Source: Tigriopus japonicus (lineage: Eukaryota > Arthropoda > Copepoda > Harpacticoida > Harpacticidae). Taken from it: a stretch of 64,000 nt of DNA. Where the stretch lies: NCBI GenBank assembly GCA_010645155.1, contig CM021318.1:6843854-6907853 (forward strand), in the 5' to 3' direction. A program made the translations under genes and the position numbers. The notes under the pieces are model-generated. The model was not told where the DNA came from. It did not search any database and saw only the letters and a program-made list of their open reading frames with translations. Below, one piece after another: positions 1-12,103 of the stretch; the stretch's first letter is position 1, and each line of letters opens with the position of its first letter.

Positions 1-1818
1 GGACGAATATGGAAAAACTCGTACCAAAATCGAATTTGAGTTCGATCATAGCTATTGCTGACGGACTTCGAGTTGGCCGTGCTGGGAGATTCGATCTCTT
101 GCCTTTTGAGAGATCAAGTTGTGGTAGCCTTTTTGACCCTAAAAGATCAATATGGCAAAACTATGCCAAAAATCAATTTTAGCATAGTGTTGCTATAAAA
201 TTGGTTCCGTGCTTGGCTTTCGAAAGGCAAAAGACTTTAATTCTGAGTTTAACGTGCTACCTAGAAACACGTTAGTATCTCTTGTTCATTCTTTTAACCT
301 CATGCAATGTGACGAAAGCGAGCTATCAAAACAACATTTCTTAAGGAATTATTCGCATCCTGATTTAATGTTCCGTTATCATGAAAGAAATCATGCAGGA
401 ATGAAACATTTGAAAATACGCAAGGGCATAGCCTATTATCTTTTATTAGGGAAAGATCGGTTTAGGGTCTATGAAACGTTGCCTTTTAAGACACATTTTC
501 AAATTTCCAAGTATAGCATTGGCTTAGACCAAGCCATAGAGAGAGTGCTTTTTCCACATGAGACCGAGATGACATTTGCATGGCCGTTTCAGGCCATGAG
601 CTTGAAATGATGTAGCGAAGACAACAAATGAAAAGAAATTGGAGAGAAAGAGTGAACTTGGAAGGTTGGCAGTTTTCCTTTTCCTCTTGGGTGGAATTAG
701 ATTCCAGGAAAAAGGTTCTTTTGGAACAGAGCAAGTTGTTCATTTGATGTCTTAATTAAATATTGGGGACGAGGAAAAAGAACACGCTCTCATTTATTGA
801 CGAAAAAAGTAAGCATCACTGGCATTTGACAGGTTTTTTTTTCGTGAATGCTTCATGAAGAACTACGTGGCTCAACGTTTCATTACTTAAAGTATGTTTT
901 GTCTGGCATTTCAATGTTACAAAACAAATTTAAAATAGCAGTCTCTACCACATTCTCGCCCAACGTTTTTCAAATTGCTTGCCAAGTCTTTTAAACATTC
1001 CAATCAGCATCATTTAGCATTTGTAACTAAAGCTTTTAACATGTGAGACCTCATTCAATCAACAAAAGGCTCTCACTATTCAATCTTTTTTCAGTTCGAG
1101 GTTTATCAATGCCACCATGATATGCTAAATGATTCATTTAACAATCGAGAACTTGAAAGAAATTTTCCAATCAGTGTTGACGTATTTGAAAATATTCCCA
1201 ATATGCGGGAATTTCAAGGTGAGATTGGAAAAAGACCACTGGTATTAGGGATTGGTATACTCAAAAACAGTCCAAATTTGAGACGCACTCGATTAAACTT
1301 TGGATTAGAAAGTGTATTTCTTGTAAATATTTAGGAATCTACGGGGGATTTTTCGCAACACTGAATTCAATGCTTGAAATTGATTTGTCTCATGCAAACA
1401 AGATTGGTTTTTGTATTTTCAAAAATTTTCGTTATAGTTTCTCGTAAAGTTCGAAAAAACAAGTGTTAAATGTTTGTTAATCAACAGGGTGGGAGGTCTG
1501 ATGGAAAGAACAACTGACAGTGTTGACAGAAATTTTTAAGATAATATTTTTCTTGAAGATGGAAATCTGCCATTGATGCCTTCTACAAGAAATATCTTCC
1601 TCCATATTCTCTCATTTCTACCATGAGATTGAATTAAAAAAAGACCATCAGCGCATTTTACTAGGACAAATATCTCCTATTTGCTTTGATGTCTATAATT
1701 GGATGCGGGTTAACTTACAATTTTTCGAGGATGAGCTTCATCGTTGATTCATATCTATTTTCCAAAGTCACCAAACAACTCATTTTGTTCCTAACTAAGT
1801 GACCAGAAGTGGCAGAAC
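1..1818. other. No recognised gene
   Basis: AT-rich sequence without a recognisable domain. The only sizeable open frame is 209-610 (+). It opens with GTG rather than ATG, encodes about 133 residues, and has no motif, signal peptide or splice context I can recognise, so I treat it as probably fortuitous or a relic. Confidence 0.5.
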
Positions 1819-2219
1819 TAGAGCATTAAAATAACAGAATACGGTCATAAAGTGCGCCATCTAGTGGATTTCATGCGGAAACAGCTCGCAGTTTCCATGA
1901 AACACTTTTTTATGAAGATTGTAAGGGTCATTCGTCAGTTTTGGACAAACTTAAGTACCTAAAATGTTGATGGGGATCTCCAAATAGTACTTTAAGTGTT
2001 TTCCTGATGAATTGTGGCATAGATCATGCCTGAATTACCTTTTCAATAGTCAGATTTCCATGCCAATTTGAAAGGGATTTTACCGATAATTGTCCAAAAC
2101 TGATGGCTGACAGTTGCAATCTTCAAAAGTATGTGTATCGTGGGAACTGCGAGCTGTTGCCACATGAAATCCACTAGATGGTGCACTTTATGACCGTATT
2201 CTGTTATTATAGTGCTCTA
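1819..2219. mobile_element. hAT-type foldback MITE, 401 bp, 8-bp TSD
   Basis: The left arm (about 1819-1953) and the right arm (about 2095-2219) are inverted copies of each other, sharing long blocks such as the stretch around ACGGTCATAAAGTGC and CATCTAGTGGATTTCATG, with a loop of roughly 140 bp. The ends read TAGAGCA ... TGCTCTA. They are flanked by a perfect 8-bp direct repeat GGCAGAAC at 1811-1818 and 2220-2227. An 8-bp duplication with a YAGAG-type end is the hallmark of hAT elements. No transposase frame is present, so the copy is non-autonomous. Arm mismatches show it is not brand new. Confidence 0.85.
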
Positions 2220-2227
2220 GGCAGAAC

Positions 2228-5200
2228 AAGGGATATTACGATCTATTTCTATAACGTACTTTTTGGTAAATTTAGTTTGAAGCCGTACGATTACCAAATA
2301 TTTCACAAGCAAAGGGACTCTGTCACTAGTCGCAGTGGCCATCGTTTACGATGCACAAGTTTCTACTTTCTATCTATGTCAAAGTCCAAATTCCCATGGG
2401 GCAATCATTATCTTATATAGAAGTCCCTTTGAAATCTCATTCATCGACAAGAAGTCACATCCGTTTCAAAAAGCATCTATCCTCATTCTATCGCGAATCA
2501 TATTCCTCGTTTGCTCTCTACAAATCGACTTTGTCATCAACCTTGAATGGAACCATTCCTGTTGGGAACATTTCTAAAATCTTGGATCTCGAAATAAATA
2601 AACCATCATTAGCAGACACGTCAACAATCTTACTCTGACACATGTCAAAATATCATCAAGGCAGAAATTACGCTTGTCTTGGGTTCTCTTTGGTATTTAT
2701 ACTTGCACCATACTTCTTTGGAAGTGTAGATGATGACGCTGAAGGAGAAAAGTATAAAATACCGACCTTTTTCTGACAGGTTCTCTTGATTTATGGGTGT
2801 TTAGTAGTCCACAAATTGTTCCAGGAAAACTCCCAAAAACCATTGAAGTGCTCCAAGTTCGGAAAAAGATCCAAGGAACATTCTCTAGTTTAACGGCTAT
2901 CTTCCCTAACTTGGTAAAAGTGTCCTTGATGTCAAAGGGAATCAATTTGCCTCCAGAGAATTGTTTAGATCACATCTGACGAAAAATGAGGGCGTTTTGT
3001 TCCTGATCAGCGAGACATGAAGCTTACTGTTAAAGTAGTATTCCTTGTATATCTTAATAAAGAGTCAGACTGATCGGGCTGATTAATCTTTCATGACTTC
3101 TGTGACATTGAGGGCTAAGAAGTGGTCGGGCCTTCAAAGGCTGACCTTGTTTAGAGGTGGTGCAAAGTGAAAGGTCTCAGGAAGGCCATCAGGGATTAGA
3201 AGTTAAGGCCACATTGGTCTGTGTTAGAACACGGAGAGATCATGGCTTGATTACCCGAACTCAAACGGACGAGCATGACTTATTTCTGTCACGCTATGAA
3301 GAGTCAACATATAACAAAGTTTGGAAACGAGATGGAATTTGTTTGTTTGGGACAAACCTGGGAAATTACTGTTATTGAAACTACAATCACCTAATTACAA
3401 TTACATTTCCAAGTAATTGCAATTAACTACATTTCAAAATCTCAACGGAGAGATGGTTATAGCATACTGTGCAATGCTCGGATTCATAGGTTTGATCCCA
3501 GGTCTTTCCCCCCTCTAATCCCTTTGTCTAGTGGATGATTGCCTCGAACTTGTGTATGTTACTTGATTCACCCAAGATTCAAAAGTTTTAGTTTTTTTTT
3601 ACATATGTTGCACTTAAAGTTGGGTTTGAAAATATTGTAATGTAATTGAATGTAATATAATTCAATTACTTGTACTTTTTTAAGGTAAATGTAAATTGTG
3701 ATTAATATAATTAGAAAATTAAGTAAGTTTAATTGTATTTAATTACTTCTGAGACCAATTTAATTGCAATTGTAATTAATTACATTTGAAAAGGAATTGA
3801 CAAAGGTTGGGCTTGAGATAAAAGTGTTTCTTCATGAAGCCGATTGGTGAAGAACTTATGGTTTAATGTGACACATTTTTTGGTTGATATTGTGATCAAA
3901 AACTCGCCTTCACATATTGCAAACATTATTTGGTAAATGCGTATAGTTTAACAATGGGTTAGATTTACATAGGCAAACCATGAATTCACTCTTCAAATTC
4001 AACAAAATGATTTTTTTTCATTGGCTGAGGCCTTCAACCTTTTACTTCCAAACGTTCCCAGAGTGGGAACATATTTCTAATTCAATATTTTGTAAAACAG
4101 GCATTCATAAAAAGATGTTCCACCTCAATGCTTTTTGCATGTTCAACACACAGAAAATGACCAAAAAACCTTTAAAATCCTACATTTATACCAACAGAGT
4201 TGAGCAAAGATGAACATTGTTGTCAAAGAAAAAAAATCGGTCAAAATATCAGAGGGCCATGAACATTTCAAATGCTCCTACTTTAAACTTTCTTTTCGTA
4301 TTTGTCATTTACATTCAAGATCAATGAAACTGCAAATATTTTATGGTATGTAAAAATAGTACTTGTAGCATGGAATGTATGTTTTTTTCAACAAAACATC
4401 ACATAATGAACATTTAAAAAAACAAGGATGTTGAAAAAAAATAAAGCAAGAATGGCGGGTTTGTCTTAGTTGCGTTGAAAACCACGTTGTATCTTAAAAT
4501 GAACACAGTTAAGTGATCCCTTCATGAAATTGGAGTTCAAGAGCAAAAAAAGTGACTAGTGTTTGATTTAAACCGATCATTCAATTCAAGGCAAAAAAAA
4601 ATATAGGCTTGAATTTTTGGTCAGATTTCAGCATGTTTTCTTGAAACAATTTCACAAAAAATCATGAGCTTATTTTACATGCTCATTTGTTTGCAGCCAA
4701 ATATCACCAAATAAATCGAGCTCTCTGAAAAAGCACTTTGCTCGACTTTACAATTCCTTGTCTTCAGGAAAAACTCTCTTCAATAAAAGGAAGCAAAAAG
4801 GCCAAAATCAGCCCTCCCACCATCCAATGGAACGCTAAGTAAGAGTCAATATTAAATACTCGCACAAGTCATCGGGTCACTAGTTCTCTCTCTAAACATC
4901 CCGCATGAACCTGTACAACCAAAATAGTCCCACAATCAAGGTTTGTTGGACTCGATATTTATTTTCCACTATCCCATGTTCCACTTCGACATTCTTGGCA
5001 GGTTCTGCGGCATAAATATAACAACAGAAGCCGAAGAGAGAAATATTAGAGAAGACTTCCTTCCCTCCTCCTCCTCCTTCTCCTCTTGGCCTTCGTTTAC
5101 CACGGCCTTCACTGAGGAACAAGGTGAAAAACGGGAGTCGACCCAGAGAAGGTAAAGCGTAGTTGCTGTCGTTGTTGTTATTCTAGAACCAGTACTAGAG

Positions 5201-5310
5201 AGATCTTCAGTAGTGGCTGGAGAACAGCGTGTCTTTTCCTCTGCTCTCTTTTTGGTTGATGTGTTCCTTGCTCTCTTGCATTCTGTTGTAGGTGAGGTAC
5301 CACTACATGA
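2228..5310. other. No gene recognised; AT-rich non-coding DNA
   Basis: Nothing with a convincing domain on either strand apart from the AT-rich repeat at 3376-3790. Short open frames here overlap one another on both strands and lack coding character. The sequence becomes somewhat more GC-rich toward 4850-5310, next to the assembly gap, and could hold a 5' UTR or a repeat continuing into the gap. Confidence 0.4.
3376..3790. repeat. AT-rich repeat with inverted AATTACAATTACAT-type blocks
   Basis: Blocks rich in TAATTGCAATTAA and AATTACAATTACA occur near 3376-3435 and again, largely inverted, near 3640-3790, around a less repetitive centre. This resembles the ends of a degenerate AT-rich MITE, but I find no clean target duplication, so the class stays open. 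Confidence 0.4.
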
Positions 5311-5757
5311 NNNNNNNNNNNNNNNNNNNNNNNNNNNNNNNNNNNNNNNNNNNNNNNNNNNNNNNNNNNNNNNNNNNNNNNNNNNNNNNNNNNNNNNNNN
5401 NNNNNNNNNNNNNNNNNNNNNNNNNNNNNNNNNNNNNNNNNNNNNNNNNNNNNNNNNNNNNNNNNNNNNNNNNNNNNNNNNNNNNNNNNNNNNNNNNNNN
5501 NNNNNNNNNNNNNNNNNNNNNNNNNNNNNNNNNNNNNNNNNNNNNNNNNNNNNNNNNNNNNNNNNNNNNNNNNNNNNNNNNNNNNNNNNNNNNNNNNNNN
5601 NNNNNNNNNNNNNNNNNNNNNNNNNNNNNNNNNNNNNNNNNNNNNNNNNNNNNNNNNNNNNNNNNNNNNNNNNNNNNNNNNNNNNNNNNNNNNNNNNNNN
5701 NNNNNNNNNNNNNNNNNNNNNNNNNNNNNNNNNNNNNNNNNNNNNNNNNNNNNNNNN
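5311..5757. other. Assembly gap (447 N)
   Basis: A run of undetermined bases. The right edge begins directly inside a LINE 3' fragment, so the gap probably results from a repeat that could not be assembled. Confidence 0.99.
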
Positions 5758-5888
5758 GTATTTAAGAATTTGTCCAATCCTGCCTTAAATGCTATTAGAG
5801 GATCAGCTCCTACATATTCCCGACGAAGGCAAATCAAATGTGTCAAAAAATCAAAGGTGTTCCTATCCCAAATCGATGTTTGAAACAA
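5758..5888 (-). mobile_element. LINE 3' fragment (end of RT ORF), minus strand
   Basis: On the minus strand this translates to a segment containing RREYVGADPL and FKAGLDKFLN. It is nearly identical in protein and DNA to the C-terminus of the LINE at 40442-45853 (its bases 45601-45680, + strand). The upstream residues (5830-5888) diverge more. It runs straight into the gap, so the rest of this copy is unseen. It is a partial, inactive copy of the same family. Confidence 0.8.
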
Positions 5889-6562
5889 CTGTCATGGGCC
5901 AAAACTTGATGAATTTTTGGAACTTTATTTTGAAATTTCGTTGATTGTATTCCAATTCACAACATTTTGCAGAAGAGAATTTAAAGGCTGTATTAGGTAT
6001 CTGGCAAAAAATAAGGCTCTTTCGCCTTAAGTGAGTCAAGACAAACGCTTGAAATGACATTCAAACGTGAAAAAAGCACGAGAAAACAGTCAAAGAGGTC
6101 AAAAAGATATTTTTTTCGTCAGCTTAGATCCATTTTTCTATGCCTTGTAATTTTGGTTGATTCCAGTTTCGAATTTTTAAGTTTGAAACTAGTTTTTTTC
6201 CTGAACTTTCTTACCATGGAGTACATACGTCTTGACAAAACTTCATTGCAAAAATATCGATATTAAAGTTGGTACATAGTTCATCCACTTGCATCATGCA
6301 AAAAACACAAAATGAAGAAAAAATGATTTAAATTAAGGTTCAATCAATGCCTTAATGAGATTTTGTCTGCTTTATCGAGAAATTTGCACGTTGGTTGGTT
6401 AACTCTTTGAAAAGTCAAAAACGTACCAAGAACCCGGAAAGAGTCATTTTCATGTTCCAACGGTTCCATCGTGACGCGTGTTAGCATGCCAAGTGAAACC
6501 TTAAGTAGGGGTTCGCGTGGCTATTTAGAACCGTTTTAACCATTACAACATTCCGGAGTTAG

Positions 6563-6737
6563 AATATTTTCGTTTTCTCACTCTGGGCCGAAAGGGCCCT
6601 TGAGGCTAGAGCTTTGCCGCGATGGAAAACCCAGAAAGAGCGGAGGAGGCGACAACTTGGCATCAAGATCAAGAAGGACAAAGACGGGGGCAATATAGAG
6701 AAGCGCTCTATTGTAGAGAGTAGTGACAATTGCAAAG
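6563..6737 (+). CDS. Candidate exon, unknown protein
   Basis: A locally GC-rich, stop-free stretch in an AT-rich neighbourhood. Its frame reads through a very basic segment (RWKTQKERRRRQ, then KIKKDKDGG) and ends at a fair donor, AAAG|GTAATT at 6737/6738. There is no ATG in this frame and no clear acceptor. A second frame starting at ATG 6622 gives only about 33 residues. I recognise no family. It could be an exon, a 5' UTR, or neither. Confidence 0.18.
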
Positions 6738-7394
6738 GTAATTTGAGGAGAAAATGTCTTTATTTTATCAAGTTGGAAAAAACGAGAGGCTCAATCAAAT
6801 TGAATGACATTTCAAGGAAGGCCTTTGAATTGGAAAAAAAAGTTTTATGGTATTTCTTCTGGCCTCTTGGAGAAACTGTAAACAAAATGCAAGAATATTT
6901 TTTTCTCAATTATGGAAACACATTTATGTCCTTGTGTTCCACGCTTTTTGAACGGCTCCACTGTCTAACTCAAATTTGTGATCACTCAACACTACTCCAA
7001 CTACTCCATAGTAAGCAAATATGGTATTGCTCAAAACTTTTTTCACAATTTTGGACTTTTTTCAACTCTTATCAGCCAATATCATGTGCTTCCGTCTATC
7101 AGGTTTGTTTGAGATTTGGTGAGATGAAGTCCATATGGGGTTACTTTTCTTCTGAAAAGCTTCTTCTAAATCCTATTTTTGTTTTACACATGTCCTACTG
7201 ATCAAAGAACATGGGAAAAACAAGTTGTTAAAAAGAATCTTGTCCGCACTAACTGGCCCTAAGAACGCAATAGAGACAAGTTATCTGACAAAAGTCATCC
7301 TGCGCTTTACAATGGAATAACACTAAAATCATGCAAATGCCTTAGAATTAGGAATTTAATGATCTATTTGAGCTTTCCAGGAGCTCTCGCCTAT

Positions 7395-7583
7395 CTAACC
7401 CTTTGAGCAGCGCCACCTGGTGTCCATTAACTTTGCTTGCTTGAGGTTCACGATGTTCTCCCAGCCAAAGGTCACCACTTTCTCACATAAATGATCAACG
7501 AGCGCTTCAGCGTACGTCTGTATCAAGAGAACAGCGAGGAGGATCAGGATCCCAATTCTCGAGCGCCTCAAAGCCTCTTCCAT
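7395..7583 (-). CDS. Candidate small secreted peptide or first exon
   Basis: A 62-residue minus-strand frame that opens at an ATG with G at +4. Residues 1-9 are charged and arginine-rich (MEEALRRSR), then residues 10-25 form a hydrophobic run (IGILILLAVLLIQTYA), then AEA, which is a plausible signal-peptidase site. The mature part would be about 35 residues with two cysteines. The leader shape is the only evidence. No family is recognised, and the frame could be the first exon of a longer gene, although no strong donor follows. Upstream on the minus strand is a CT/GA-rich stretch compatible with a 5' UTR. Confidence 0.3.
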   Translation of the reverse strand: MEEALRRSRIGILILLAVLLIQTYAEALVDHLCEKVVTFGWENIVNLKQAKLMDTRWRCSKG

Positions 7584-7599
7584 CTAAACTCTGCTCTAC

Positions 7600-10500
7600 A
7601 GCAGAGACACAGAGAGAGAAAGAAGCGCTAGAGAGACCCTCGTCAAAGGGAAAGGAAGGCCACCAACACTCCGCTGTACATTCTAAAGGAGAGCGTCAGT
7701 TTCTTATTGAAAAGTGTGGGCACCGAATTTCGTTCACGTCCTCCCGGTTCGAATCAGAACTTCTTGTGAATACCAAGACAAAACCTTCCGACCAATAGGG
7801 AGATGCTGGTAGGAACGCAAAGAAGGAACAACCAAGTGACCAATCATCAGCGATAAGAAGAAAGAACAGTGTGGTGAGGTGTGCCAATCATTCCCTAACC
7901 GGAAATAGATCACAAACAGACCCGAGAACAAACAAAGCCACTTTGGAAGGGAAGTGTCGCATCTGGTTTGGCATGCATTCCTCGTCACACCTGAGTGAAT
8001 GGAATCTCTGAACGGATGGTGAGTTCTAAAGAACATGGAATTGAGGGTTAAAAGTACAATAGACAACTTCCTCTCGTTGTCAATCATCAAGTTTCGGTGG
8101 TCTGAACCTGTTTTGATATCGGTTCTCATCTTAATTCTCGAATTTGGGAAGCCCGACGTGTATTTGAGAATGATCCTCTGTTTTAAAGAAAAATTCATTG
8201 GCTAATGTTCATAGTTTTTGGTTAATGAAGATCGAACGGATGATAATTGGGCTAATATAAAAATGGGGTCCAACACTCCCAGAGAGAAAAGAATGGCTTT
8301 GGCAGCAAATTTGGGAGAAGATCCGTCAACATTTAGAGGGATTGAGAAGGAAAACACGGTTCATTTGTTGTTTTGCTTCTGGCTACAGTATAAAAGAAAG
8401 ATATTTTTTGCCAATTTTGTTGATTGCAAAGTTCCTTGGTTTCCCCCCTCTGACTTTGATGGAAGTTCACACGTAAAAAAACAGAAACAATTCCTTGTCT
8501 GGCACTTGTCAGAAAAAGGTCAATGTTTCTAAACTGACAGCATATCAAACCCATACAAAGTACATCAAAATTGGGATTAATCGGAATGGAAAAAAAATTC
8601 CCAGAGTGCGTGGGTTCAAATCCTGACATTCTAACAAGAGAAGATTTCCTTTATTCTTTGGTATTTAGAGCAAGTTAGAGCTCTACAAAGAGTAATGTCT
8701 CAAGTATTGAAAGATTGGTTTAAAAACCTCGGACACATGTACCAAAAACTGATTGGTAGACTTTCAAATATAGATGAATGTGTTCACGTCTTTAAAGTGT
8801 TAAATGACCAAGTCAAGTACAAGATAGATAAACTATTGTAAAGGTCCGTTTTCCTTGTTCGCAGAGTCAAAAAATGCCTTCTAATATACACTTCCCTCCC
8901 TAGAGATTTTCATGTAAGTACAAGCTTAGGTAATCGGCTTGCTTTTCAGCTTGCTCTAAGTAAGCTCTGCATAGCTATCTGCTTATGAGCCAAGCACCCA
9001 GATCGATAGAGATCTTTTGTTACGTTCCTTTGATCCACTGCATTTTGTGTGAGAACTTGAGAAAGATCCAGGCCTGAGACCTGAGTAATAATTAGGCGGA
9101 AATGATGGAATAATCAATACTCTGGAAACTTTTCTCCACGCTACAGCCGACAAGTTTTAGCTGTTGTCATTGCTCATTGAGCGGGACCGAAATGCACTTC
9201 CAGCTGTCAATCGTGTTCCTGATTGAAGCTAGAGTGCCCCATTGAGTATTGAGGGTTGAGTCACGTGGCAACCTTGCTGCCTTTGGGCATGTATACTTAT
9301 GGGCGATTGTACGTCTGTCGATGTCAACAAATATCCTCCATCAAAGGAACTACGTAGCTGATGGTAAGTGTATGAATGTGATTTAACATGGACACAAACA
9401 AGACGACGTCGGGTCACGACAAAAAATATACAACTCAGCATCGTCGCACAAGGCTCCAATGAGAAGAGGAATTGGACGAGTCAAGGTCAGAATGAAGGTC
9501 TTCGGCCTTTTTTTCTTATGAAAGGCTTCGGATATGCCCCACAATGTGCTCTCTCACACGTGTTTAAGCAGAATGCCATATCCTTAGAGCCTGACATTTT
9601 AAAAGCTCGTTCTACTCACGGACCAATGAGAAGGTTGATAAAAATTGAAAAACACTCATTGCGCCATCATTTCTACCCTTTGTTATGGAGAAGAGACTCA
9701 CGCAATAGCTGCCGTTTTCATGTGTTATGCGCTTCGTTGCTTTAATGATTGAACTCATGATCCAGCTAATTATGTGCCATTTCAGTTGAAATTCTCCAGC
9801 CAAGATTGGTTAAAGAATAAGGAAAAACAGTTAAACTACAAAAATAATAGCTGTTATGTTATTCTATCCTTGTAAAATTGACATGGAATCAATTGGCTTT
9901 GCAAAGAAAAAGGGTTGGCTGACACAAATGTTTCTAAAATGATTTCATCGCCTTACACAGAGGTTTAAAGATGGAGAATAAGACTGGTGTCAACCGAATT
10001 GGAGCACTTGATATTTGAAATAAAGATGTTCCAACAAGATTTGCTGGAATTTTGGCCCTGTTAGGAGCGTCATTGATACAAATCCGAGCATGATTTATTG
10101 GAGGTTTTGACCATCCTGACCCTTGCCAATGTCATTTGAACTCAAGTTTAATAGCTCAATTTTTCCATTAGAAGTTAGTTTTATGGTTAAACCTGTTCAA
10201 TATTTGTCTTCAATGAGACTAAACCTTGAATAAAAAAGTACTGTCTATTGAGATTAATGAAGCAACAAGAAAGTTTGTTGCGCCCTCTTTGTGCTCTAGA
10301 TTGCAAAGATCTTCCACATTGGTTTGTGCAAACTTGTGCATATCGCCAGAGGTTCCTTTGAGGTCTTTGCACCACCTCAGAGTAAAATTTTGCATTTTTT
10401 AGCAAACATGTTCACACACTCTCTCATTCCATTGCTACCGACGATCACATTCGTGTTCCTAAAATTCCATCAATGTATGAAAGAAAAGCCCACAAATTAT

Positions 10501-11580
10501 TCTCACTCAAAAATATGGCACACTGAAAATGTCGGGCACTGCTAATAAAATATCAAACAAAGGCTTAGCGATGGCCCTGAGATCCAACCTTCATCAATGG
10601 CATGCTAAAGAAAAGAATCTACACCAAATGATGGAGGAGGATGGTAATCATAAGCCGAATCCGGTCAATAATACTATCAAGAATCCACGCCCCGTTGTCT
10701 CGTGGCACTTACTCTTCGTTTATCTCCAAACCACACAAGCAATATTGGATGCCAAAAGCGGCGAGAAAGAGATCCCGACTCTGGTTGCGGTTGTACATTA
10801 ATCACCAGGAACAAACAATCCTGCTAAAGTGTGAATGACCCTTCACGATCCCGTGATTTATGACCCGACATCACTACTGGCAATGTGAATGTGAGAGCCA
10901 CGAGTCCTCACGGAACACCAAGGTTGATGTCCCTTTTAAGTAGTATTGAGCTTTCCCTTCGACGAACTGAAGGATCCATTTCCAGATGTGCAAAGTGCGC
11001 CATTGTTGTTCCTCATTTTGAAATGGGGATACTAGTAGAAAAAAGAGGATTACGGCGCAAAATTCCAAACAATGGCAACACGGATGTTTTCTTGTGACTA
11101 CGTACAAAACGTATCTTAATCTTAGAAGGCCGTTTCTAGAACCTTCTTTGAGCATCCAATACCGAATAATGAGACACAACGGGGCACTAAAAATGGTGTC
11201 TCTGGAAAAAAACGTTAATCAGATATGCGTGAGTGTTGTTCTCGGCCAAGTTCAAACCTCATGTTTCGGAAAATATATCACTTTCCATTTGAAAAGAGCA
11301 CAGCCTTTTTCCATTATTGTCCACCAGCTTTGGAAAGCCTAGCACATTTTCTATTCTCTTTTTTTCATAGTATTTGTATTGGGCCTTGTAGAGCCCTTTC
11401 TTTGGAGCTTGATCTCCGATCGAGCTCACGAAAAATGATCAAAGACCTCCTCAACATGGCACACACATATTGTATTCAGAGTAACCTCGTTTGAGACATT
11501 TCTTTTTTGCATCTTTGATACCTCCAATTTGGATACCATTCCCCAAAAGGCTGAAAGAAAATCCACGAGATTTGATTCTT
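7600..11580. other. No gene recognised
   Basis: No domain, splice-supported exon or complete element is visible on either strand. Around 8600-8630 the sequence TTCCCAGAGTGCGTGGGTTC followed by AAATCCTG resembles the B-box part of the SINE head at 40447-40697 and may be an old SINE fragment. Confidence 0.4.
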
Positions 11581-11589
11581 GAGTTTGTC

Positions 11590-12103
11590 TCTGGTGCCAT
11601 CAAAAAGGCTTTGGGCGGTTAATCATTCAATTGCTTTGGTGATGAGGATGTGCTTGGATGCAAAACTAGCAATATCTTGGCACAGATGATGCCTCTGGCA
11701 AAGAGCCTTCAGGAGGAAAATCCTCGGCCTTTGATTTTGAAGGGCTTCCAGTTGGAGATCCGTGACACGATACAGCCTTTCAAAATGAAGTTTGGCAAAA
11801 CTTTCTAGGGGTCCAGCGTGAATAATTCATGCCCCCATCTTCAGCCTATACTTGTATCGACAAAGATTGGAGCAGAGTGGTTGTTGGAGACTGCCAACCA
11901 ACCAATGGAGTAACGTTCCAAAGTCTGATGCTACCACAACCAAAGCAGTCTAATCACTTTGGACCACTTGACGAGGCGTTCCAAGATGATTAATGTTGAC
12001 ACACTATTGAACAAACAAGACCCTCTCTTTGGTCAACCAGAAAGGCGAACAGTTGGCCGTCTGGCAGGCACTTAGAATTAAGCTCTTTATAAGCCTCCAT
12101 AGT
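11590..12103 (-). pseudogene. Decayed minus-strand coding region, integrase-like
   Basis: Read on the minus strand, three broken frames look protein-like. The first begins at ATG about 12100 (MEAYKELNSKCLPDG...). The next contains LGTPRQVVQSD, a stop, then ASDFGTLLHWL, which matches the style of a retroelement integrase around its second catalytic Asp. The third ends at about 11620 (LESFAKLHFERLY ... KHILITKAIE, stop). In-frame stops and shifts separate them. I infer a retrotransposon relic of gypsy or similar type. A host pseudogene is the alternative. Confidence 0.35.

Noticed and set aside
209..610. 133-residue open frame on +
   Set aside because: Starts at GTG, has no domain, no signal peptide and no splice context. 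AT-rich DNA of this size gives such frames by chance.
7734..8198. 154-residue minus-strand frame upstream of the small secreted candidate
   Set aside because: No domain and irregular composition; overlaps other open frames on both strands.
8590..8640. Independent SINE copy
   Set aside because: Only about 30 bp resemble the SINE B-box region. No head, tail or duplication can be defined.
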